Assembly (NCBI GenBank): GCA_041576815.1
Contig: JBFGKE010000014.1
Location: 12,594-76,593, forward strand
DNA: 64,000 nucleotides
From: SG8-38 sp041576815
Lineage (GTDB): Bacteria; Myxococcota_A; Polyangia; Polyangiales; Houyiibacteriaceae
Direction: 5' to 3'
The position numbers were made by a program, and so were the translations under genes. This document shows positions 58,661-64,000 of the stretch, one piece after another. Under the pieces are notes generated by a model. The model was not told where the DNA came from. It worked only from the letters and a program-made list of their open reading frames with translations, and did no database searches. Each line of letters opens with the position of its first letter. Positions within the stretch are counted from its first letter, which is position 1.

Positions 58661-59956
58661 GTGGATCGTCGTGACTTCTTACGCATTGCTGGAGCAGCCG
58701 GGCTCACCTGTGTGTTGCCGGCGACGGTAGACCCGCTTCGCGCGACCGCCCAGTCGATTGCGGCGTCGGGCTACACCGGCACGTATTGGATCTTCATGCA
58801 CGCGGGCGGCGGCTGGGACCCCACGCATCTCTGCGACCCGAAGGGCCGCGTCAACGAAAACGAAAACAACCCGATGGGCCGGTTCCTCAAGAGCGACATC
58901 CGGACCGCGGGCAACATCGAGTACGCGCCGCTCGGCGACGACGGCACCGCCCTCGATGCGTTCTTCCAAACGCACTACCAGCGGCTGCTCGTCATCAACG
59001 GAATGGACACCGGCACGAACGGCCACGACCAGGGCACACGCGGCACGTGGAGTGGCCGGACCGCTGAAGGACACCCTCCGATCGGCGCGCTCATCGCGGC
59101 GACCCACGGTCCGAACCTGCCGATGCCGCTCATCGGCTACGGGGGCTACCTCGATACCCAGGGCGTGACCAACGCGGTCCCTCTCGGCGACGGCGGTCTA
59201 CTGCACAACCTCGCGCACCCGTCGCGCCCCGACCCGACCGGCTCGGAGGAGAACTACTTCGGCCATCCGGACATTCCCGGAATCGTCCAGCGAGAGCAGG
59301 AGCTTCGTATTCTCAGGCTGCAGGGCAGACAGCGCTTGCCCCGAATCTGGGCTGGCCAAAACGAGCTCATGCTCGCACGGCTCGGGCAGGACGACCTCAA
59401 GCGGGTCTCCGAATCGCTTCCAGACGACTTCTCGGACAACCAAATCGAGCGGCAAATCCAAGTCGCGCTCGCGTCGTATCAGGCCGGCCTTTCGGTCAGC
59501 GTGAGCGTCAGCACGGGCGGATTCGACACCCATGGCAACCACGACAACAACCACCTTCCGCGCCTCGTCGACTTCGTGAACGGTGCGAGCTTCGCGATGC
59601 AGGAAGCCGAGCGGCTCGGCGTGGCGGACAAGGTGGCCATCGTCATGGGGTCCGACTTCGGTCGAACGCCCGGTTACAACAACGGCAACGGCAAAGACCA
59701 CTGGCCAATCAGCAGCATGATGATGATGGGCCCGGGCATTCCAGGGAACCGCGTGGTGGGCGGCACGGACGACCGGCACGGCCTGTACCTCGTCGATCCC
59801 GTGACGCTTCAGCCGACGGGCTCACCCGATACGGCGCAGGGGACTCGGCTTTCGATCTCGCACGTCCATCGGGCGCTTCGAAACCTCTCCGGCGTGCCCA
59901 ACGAGATGAAGGCAGCGTTCCCGCTCGCGGGTGAGGACCTGCCCATCTTCGGCTGA
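58661..59956 (+). CDS. DUF1501 protein, Tat-exported
   Basis: From GTG 58661 (GAGGGAGGAC upstream) the product has 431 residues. The Tat signal is VDRRDFLRIAGAAGLT. GTNGHDQGTRGTWSGR, FDTHGNHDNNHLPRLVDF, and IVMGSDFGRTPGYNNGNGKDHWP (FGRTP and DHW motifs) define DUF1501, a sulfatase/phosphatase-fold family. It starts 13 bp after the cytochrome-like gene, the usual pairing. Substrate unknown. Confidence 0.85.
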   Translation: MDRRDFLRIAGAAGLTCVLPATVDPLRATAQSIAASGYTGTYWIFMHAGGGWDPTHLCDPKGRVNENENNPMGRFLKSDIRTAGNIEYAPLGDDGTALDAFFQTHYQRLLVINGMDTGTNGHDQGTRGTWSGRTAEGHPPIGALIAATHGPNLPMPLIGYGGYLDTQGVTNAVPLGDGGLLHNLAHPSRPDPTGSEENYFGHPDIPGIVQREQELRILRLQGRQRLPRIWAGQNELMLARLGQDDLKRVSESLPDDFSDNQIERQIQVALASYQAGLSVSVSVSTGGFDTHGNHDNNHLPRLVDFVNGASFAMQEAERLGVADKVAIVMGSDFGRTPGYNNGNGKDHWPISSMMMMGPGIPGNRVVGGTDDRHGLYLVDPVTLQPTGSPDTAQGTRLSISHVHRALRNLSGVPNEMKAAFPLAGEDLPIFG

Positions 59957-60025
59957 AGCCGAGGCTAGTTCAGCGACGAAGGCACGACGCCACCTAGAAC
60001 GAGCGCGTTCGCTGCTGGCCAGCGC

Positions 60026-60925
60026 TCAGAACGCTGCGCCGCCGGCGAGCCGGAGGCCCCAGACCTGCCGCGAATCGAACGCGAAGCCCCACGGGTTGTC
60101 GAGGTTGACGTTGACTCGAATCGCCCCGAAGGCGTTGTCGTTGCCGAAGCGAAGGTAGGGCTCGATCGCGACCTGCGTTTTGAACTCTGTGAACTTCGGA
60201 ATGAGCACGAGGCTGAAGCGCGAGCCGACGCGCAGCCAGTCGGTGGCTTGATAGCCCAGCATCCCGACCATCTGCATCAGGAAATCGGTCTTCGACGTCC
60301 TCGCGTTCTTGTCGTTGAGCTTGATCAGCACGCCGGTGTCGAGATAGACGCCCCAAAGGAAACCAATGGGTTTTCGTCGCTCGACGGCGAACGGAACGAT
60401 CACGCTGACGGTGTGCGGGTCCCAAAGCCAGAACTGCGTGTTGCCGCGGATGGCCGCAGCCAGAAAGTAGGCGGAGGCCGCGGTGACCTGGTCGTTGATG
60501 TCGTCGGGTAGACTCGCGGCGGGAATACCGACGCCGGCGCCGATGCGATACGACCACTGGCCTTTCTTCCCCTGGTAGTGGAACGCGACATACGGATTTC
60601 CGATGCGGAAGGCGTTGTCGGGATCGGCGTCCTCGCGATCGACGTTGGCGTACGACATTCCCCAGATGGCTTGCATCACGAACTCGTACGCAATCTGGAG
60701 CCGCATCTCGAAGATCGGGCTCAGCACGATCGATCTCTGGTCGCCCTCTAGCTTGCCGGCGAAGAGGCCCAGCTCACCGAGGACGTGAAACCGCTGGTTG
60801 TGTGCCTTCTTGCCTTCGTCCAAGCTGTACGGCTCGTCGGGAAACGCGCGCGCCTCCCCTGGCGTCAACCAGAGCGCCGCTGCCAAGAACAAACCAACTA
60901 CTCCCCACCCGCGAAGAAAAGACAT
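60026..60925 (-). CDS. predicted outer-membrane beta-barrel-like protein
   Basis: From ATG 60925 (GGGGGG upstream) the product has 299 residues with a signal peptide (GVVGLFLAAALWLTPGEARA). The mature part alternates polar and aromatic residues in strand-like runs (IAYEFVMQAIWGMSY, PYVAFHYQGKKGQWSYRIGAGVG, WGLRLAGGAAF at the end with terminal Phe), as in outer-membrane barrels. No family is recognised. It converges on the DUF1501 gene with a 69-bp gap. Confidence 0.65.
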   Translation of the reverse strand: MSFLRGWGVVGLFLAAALWLTPGEARAFPDEPYSLDEGKKAHNQRFHVLGELGLFAGKLEGDQRSIVLSPIFEMRLQIAYEFVMQAIWGMSYANVDREDADPDNAFRIGNPYVAFHYQGKKGQWSYRIGAGVGIPAASLPDDINDQVTAASAYFLAAAIRGNTQFWLWDPHTVSVIVPFAVERRKPIGFLWGVYLDTGVLIKLNDKNARTSKTDFLMQMVGMLGYQATDWLRVGSRFSLVLIPKFTEFKTQVAIEPYLRFGNDNAFGAIRVNVNLDNPWGFAFDSRQVWGLRLAGGAAF

Positions 60926-61040
60926 CTGTTGCCCCCCCATGTGAAAAAGAGACCCCCCCTCTCTTTCTCTGTGTCAGTATACGCAGCGCGCTCGGCGCCG
61001 GCCCATGTTCCGTCCTCAGCGGAACGGCTTGATCGCGCGT

Positions 61041-62156
61041 TCAGGGCTGTACAGCGACGTACGACGGGCCCGGTTCGGTGAGCCACTGCACGGCGCGCAC
61101 TCGGCCATCGGTGAGGTCGATGATCGAGAGCGCTTGGTCGACGACGTGTGCGACGAACGCAAAGTCACCGTCCGCAGCCGCAGCGGTGAGCGGAAAGTTC
61201 TCACCGGCGAGCTCGAGGGTTTCGCCGGCAGCGAGGCTGTCGCCACTCCGTCCATATCGGACGAGAAAAGTCGGCATTCCCGGCGCTGAGGCGGCCGCTG
61301 GGGCGAGGATTTCGTCTCGTGCGGGCACGTAGGTCACGCCGTATGCGATCCCCCTGCCGATAGGCGCGCTGCCGAGCACGCTCGGGGCGCTCGGGTCGGA
61401 CGTGTCAATCAGGGTCACGTCGAAGCTGAAAGTGTTCGCAACGACGGCACGATCGTTACCGTCTAGGAAGGTAACGTCGGAAGGGTCGTCGCCGGTCGGG
61501 AGCACGTCGCTGAGCGTGCCCGCGACGTCCGCGGTTTCGAAGACCCTGACGCCGCCGCCGCTGACAACGTTCAAGATCCCGAGGCTTCCATCGGGACTGA
61601 GCGCAATCTGCTCAGGCCCGCTACCGACGGTGACCTCTTCGAGGATCTGCCGGCTGGCGATGTCGATCACGGAAAGGCTGTCGCCGCGGGAGCCGCTGAC
61701 ACCGTAGTTGGCGGTGTAGGCCGTGCTGCCATCAGGGCTGATCGCGATGCCGAGCGGCACGTCCTCGGTTTGCACCTCGTCGACCTGTCCGGAATCGAGG
61801 TCGACGATTAGCAGTGTGCCGCCCTCTGCGATGGCGGGGCTACCGACGAGCCCCGGGAGCCCGTCGAAAAAGGCCGGCCCGACGGAGACGACGGCGGTCG
61901 AACCGTTTGGCGTGATCTCCACCTCGATCGGTCCGGGATCCCAGGACGAAAGGTCGATCGTTTGGAGGGTCGACGCTGCGGCATCGCTCTCGCCGTCGAC
62001 GAGCTTGGTGTAGTCCAACACGGTGAGCGATCGGTTGAGCCAGTCGGCGGTGACGACGCGCCGGGCGGGGGCGGGGCTGTCGGGGCTCGAGGCGCTGCAG
62101 GCGCCGGCCACCATGCCCACGAGACCGCAAACGGCCAAGAATCCGAACCTTTGCAT
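61041..62156 (-). CDS. YncE-like beta-propeller lipoprotein
   Basis: The product has 371 residues with lipobox AGACS near residue 20. Repeated blade motifs are seen (AISPDGSTAYTANYGVSG, ALSPDGSLGILNVVSGGG, FLDGNDRAVVANTFSFD), typical of a seven-bladed YncE-type propeller. It would lie at the cell surface or periplasmic face. Ligand and function unknown. It is divergent from the Rieske operon with 131 bp between starts, which hold the palindrome described below. Confidence 0.75.
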   Translation of the reverse strand: MQRFGFLAVCGLVGMVAGACSASSPDSPAPARRVVTADWLNRSLTVLDYTKLVDGESDAAASTLQTIDLSSWDPGPIEVEITPNGSTAVVSVGPAFFDGLPGLVGSPAIAEGGTLLIVDLDSGQVDEVQTEDVPLGIAISPDGSTAYTANYGVSGSRGDSLSVIDIASRQILEEVTVGSGPEQIALSPDGSLGILNVVSGGGVRVFETADVAGTLSDVLPTGDDPSDVTFLDGNDRAVVANTFSFDVTLIDTSDPSAPSVLGSAPIGRGIAYGVTYVPARDEILAPAAASAPGMPTFLVRYGRSGDSLAAGETLELAGENFPLTAAAADGDFAFVAHVVDQALSIIDLTDGRVRAVQWLTEPGPSYVAVQP

Positions 62157-62229
62157 GCGGCGAGTATAGGCGACGGCGGCTTGGGCTGAAGGATCTCCAG
62201 CGCTTGCCTAGACCGCAGAAATGAAACAT

Positions 62230-62250
62230 GTTCTACTAGAACACGTTCTA
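62230..62250. promoter_or_regulatory. KstR-type palindrome upstream of the Rieske operon
   Basis: TAGAACACGTTCTA at 62237-62250 fits the TNNAACNNGTTNNA box of the steroid regulator KstR (TetR family) at every defined position. An additional half-site GTTCTAC at 62230-62236 repeats the right half and, with TAGAAC, forms a second overlapping inverted repeat. It lies 37 bp before the Rieske ATG and 80 bp before the divergent lipoprotein start. No TetR gene is in the window, so the regulator would act in trans. Confidence 0.6.
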
Positions 62251-62287
62251 CTCGTGGGGTATGGCCCCCCGAGGCAGGAGGACCGCG

Positions 62288-63331
62288 ATGAGCAAGAGGC
62301 CGAGATTTCCGATCCCCCGCTACCCGCGCGGTTGGTTTCAGGTCGCGTACGCGGACGAGCTTCAGCCGGGCGACGTCGTGCCGCTGAAGTGCTTTGGGGT
62401 CGAGCTCGTGATGTTCCGGACGGAGGAGGGCGAGGTCAGCGTGCTCGATGCGTTTTGCCCGCACATGGGCGCGCACCTGGGACACGGTGGCAAGGTCGAC
62501 GGGAACGGCATCGTGTGTCCGTTCCATGCCTGGAAGTTCGATGGTGCAGGCAAATGCATCGGCGTGCCCTATGCAAAGCGCAAGCCCCGCAAAGCCGACA
62601 TCACTGCATGGCCTGTGCGCGAGGTCAACGGGATCATCATGGTTTGGCACGACATCGAAGGCAAGGAGCCCGCATGGGAGATCCCGGCCATCCCGGAGTG
62701 GAACGACGATGCGTGGACACCCTACTGGCGACAACGGTGGAAGCTGCGAACGCACAACCAAGACATGTGCGAAAACGTCGTCGATAAAGCGCATTTTCGA
62801 TACGTGCACGGCATGAACATCGTCCCACAGCCACACACGATCGACATGGAGTATCCGCGAATTCACATGGTGACCGATACGATTTACGAGACACCGCAGG
62901 GCGAGGTGAAGGGCGAGCTCGACGTCGAGGTGCACGGGTTCGGCTTCTCGGTGAGCCGGTTTCGTGGGATCGTGGAAACGACCAACATGGCTTCAGTGAC
63001 GCCGATCGACGACGAGTACTGCGACGTGCGCTTTTCTTTTACCGTCAAGAAGCTCGGGGGCGCGGACATCACCGCTGGCGTCGGCAAGGCGTTCACGAAG
63101 GAGATCGCGCGCCAGCTCGAGGAAGACGCGCCTGTCTGGGAGCACAAGACGTTTTTCGACCGGCCGATGCTCTGCGATGGTGACGGCCCGATTGCAGAGT
63201 TCCGCAAGTGGTGCAAAAATTTCTATCCAGATTGGTACCACCAGGAGGCGCAGGCCGAGTATGACGGCCTCCGTCAAGTGAGTAGGCCCCTGACGCTGGC
63301 GGAACGGCGGCGGCGGCTCGCGGCAGCATAG
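62288..63331 (+). CDS. Rieske non-heme iron oxygenase, steroid type (KshA/DAF-36-like)
   Basis: From ATG 62288 (AGGAGG eight bases upstream) the product has 347 residues. The Rieske site is CPHMGAHLGHGG to CPFHAWKF (Cys57, His59, Cys77, His80). The mononuclear iron site reads ENVVDKAHFRYVH (Asn163, Asp166, His169, His174). The sequence around the Rieske motif, RYPRGWFQVAYADELQPGDV and IVCPFHAWKFDGAGKC, is closest in style to steroid oxygenases such as 3-ketosteroid 9alpha-hydroxylase, cholesterol 7-desaturase (DAF-36/Neverland) and the bacterial sterol demethylase SdmA. The exact carbon cannot be told. A ferredoxin gene follows as electron donor. Confidence 0.85.
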   Translation: MSKRPRFPIPRYPRGWFQVAYADELQPGDVVPLKCFGVELVMFRTEEGEVSVLDAFCPHMGAHLGHGGKVDGNGIVCPFHAWKFDGAGKCIGVPYAKRKPRKADITAWPVREVNGIIMVWHDIEGKEPAWEIPAIPEWNDDAWTPYWRQRWKLRTHNQDMCENVVDKAHFRYVHGMNIVPQPHTIDMEYPRIHMVTDTIYETPQGEVKGELDVEVHGFGFSVSRFRGIVETTNMASVTPIDDEYCDVRFSFTVKKLGGADITAGVGKAFTKEIARQLEEDAPVWEHKTFFDRPMLCDGDGPIAEFRKWCKNFYPDWYHQEAQAEYDGLRQVSRPLTLAERRRRLAAA

Positions 63332-63760
63332 ATGGAACACGGCTCCGAAGCATCGGCACGCGCGACACCGGAGGAGATCCGGGCGCGGATTCGCAGCGAG
63401 CACGCGCAGATTTCCGCGCAGCTCGGGCGGGTCGAAGCATTGACCAAGCGCGTTGGGGAAGGCGATAGGCGGGCGGTGATGGCGCTGCGGGAAGAGCTTC
63501 AGGTGCTTGGCAAGGTGCTGCTCGCACACCTTCACTACGAGGAGTACCAGCTCCCGTCGCTAGCCGCCGAGGGCAGGGCCGAAGAAGTAGCGGAGGGGAT
63601 GCGTCGAGAGCATCTGGCGCAGCGCGAGATTTTCGATCGGGTCATTGGGGATCTCGACGAGACGGCGGTTGGGTCGGAGCTCGTCGTCGGGGTGCGGGAG
63701 CTCGCCCGGGCGATCCGCGACGACATGGAGCACGAGGAACGAGAGCTGCTACTCGAGTGA
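63332..63760 (+). CDS. hemerythrin-like HHE protein
   Basis: The product has 142 residues, all helical. Candidate diiron ligands are His24, the HLHYEE stretch (His66, His68, Glu70, Glu71), His94 and HEE at 134-136. Its ATG follows the Rieske stop directly (TAGATG). Roles in the family include O2, NO or iron sensing and repair of iron centres. Between an oxygenase and its ferredoxin it may protect or supply iron, which is inference. Confidence 0.75.
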   Translation: MEHGSEASARATPEEIRARIRSEHAQISAQLGRVEALTKRVGEGDRRAVMALREELQVLGKVLLAHLHYEEYQLPSLAAEGRAEEVAEGMRREHLAQREIFDRVIGDLDETAVGSELVVGVRELARAIRDDMEHEERELLLE

Positions 63761-63770
63761 GGAGGGGCGT

Positions 63771-63965
63771 ATGAAGCTCATGTACAACCCGTCCACCTGC
63801 AATCACTACGGGGTATGCGTCGAAGAGGCGCCCGAGGTGTTTTCCTTCGCCGACGACGGCAGCCTGCAGATCCAAAGCTACGAAGTTCCCGAAGACTTGG
63901 AAGACAAAGTCCGGGACGCCTGCATGCTGTGCCCCACCCAATCCATCCAGATAGAAGAAGAATGA
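63771..63965 (+). CDS. P450-type single-cluster ferredoxin
   Basis: The product has 64 residues with GAGGAGGGG upstream. STCNHYGVC gives Cys10 and Cys16 and DACMLCPTQS gives Cys51 and Cys54 followed by Pro. The fold and Asp/Glu-rich surface match the [3Fe-4S] ferredoxins that serve cytochromes P450; the extra Cys51 could allow a [4Fe-4S] cluster instead. It is the likely electron donor of the Rieske oxygenase two genes upstream. Confidence 0.87.
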   Translation: MKLMYNPSTCNHYGVCVEEAPEVFSFADDGSLQIQSYEVPEDLEDKVRDACMLCPTQSIQIEEE

Positions 63966-63986
63966 AAAAAGGGGACTGTCCCCTAT
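63966..63986. repeat. GGGGACTGTCCCC palindrome after the ferredoxin gene
   Basis: Core at 63971-63983, directly behind the ferredoxin stop and flanked by an A run before it. Fourth copy of the GGGGACWGTCCCC family in the window, here ending the Rieske operon. Confidence 0.72.
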
Positions 63987-64000
63987 ATAATTTCTGTTAA

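Noticed and set aside
1..64000. CRISPR array, tRNA or rRNA genes, insertion sequences, prophage
   Set aside because: No regular repeat-spacer pattern, no cloverleaf that I could trace and no transposase, integrase or phage structural motifs in any frame.

Overview
The window is G+C-rich, gene-dense DNA that looks chromosomal. It resembles the Myxococcota, formerly Deltaproteobacteria. Supporting signs are cysteine-rich lipoproteins, a CxxCH-type planctomycete-cytochrome-like protein with a Gly/Met linker paired with a DUF1501 protein, a zincin/ATP-grasp pair, an alkyl-DHAP-synthase-like gene, and eukaryote-type sterol genes. The taxon is inferred from gene content. I saw no rRNA, tRNA, CRISPR array, insertion sequence or phage genes.

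Region by region. 1-7 kb: a Rieske gene cut by the window edge, an ABM-like protein, then a set I read as metal or copper related: a His-rich secreted protein, a TonB/TonB-receptor fusion, a TlpA-like thioredoxin, a DUF1648 membrane protein, a PHM-type copper monooxygenase-like lipoprotein and, convergent to it, an EXPERA membrane protein. 7-18.5 kb: mscL, a lipid block (DAG kinase-like, PlsC, SDR, alkyl-DHAP synthase-like, GST-like, SDR) and two divergent acyl-CoA dehydrogenases. 18.5-28.6 kb: the centrepiece, an upper-mevalonate plus sterol cluster. On the minus strand are mvaS, fni and a LytTR response regulator, each overlapping the next. On the plus strand are a squalene-epoxidase-like flavoprotein, squalene synthase, HMG-CoA reductase, an oxidosqualene cyclase with the VSDCTAE motif, and a farnesyl-diphosphate-synthase-type prenyltransferase. 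28.6-31 kb: BKACE and a two-subunit 3-oxoacid CoA-transferase, which could supply acetoacetyl-CoA to mvaS.

31-45 kb: mixed housekeeping and transport. This includes a TRAP binding protein, GFA-family protein, amidase, CDF transporter, KAS III, a PgsA-type enzyme, glutathione-dependent formaldehyde dehydrogenase with an MBL hydrolase, an acetoacetate-decarboxylase-like protein, ACR3 with an arsenate-reductase-like phosphatase, a YeeE/YedE transporter, a copper P-type ATPase and a DUF202 protein. 45-52 kb: a second TRAP binding protein, then a tight minus-strand operon (3beta-HSD-like, EthD-like, Tat-exported subunit 3, GMC oxidoreductase) divergent from a 3-ketosteroid-Delta4-dehydrogenase-like flavoprotein. 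52-62 kb: lipoproteins, DUF1876, an SDR, the zincin/ATP-grasp pair, the CxxCH protein/DUF1501 pair, a beta-barrel-like protein and a YncE-like propeller. 62-64 kb: a steroid-type Rieske oxygenase, a hemerythrin-like protein and a ferredoxin behind a perfect KstR-type palindrome.

Together the window holds the upper part of sterol synthesis (mevalonate synthesis to cyclised sterol, without the mevalonate kinases and decarboxylase). It also holds several enzymes of families that remodel sterols: Rieske oxygenase plus ferredoxin, 3beta-HSD, EXPERA, Kst4D-like and GMC. Two families of short palindromic repeats (GGGGACWGTCCCC and GTCWGGCACCTTTT) sit directly at gene 3' ends.
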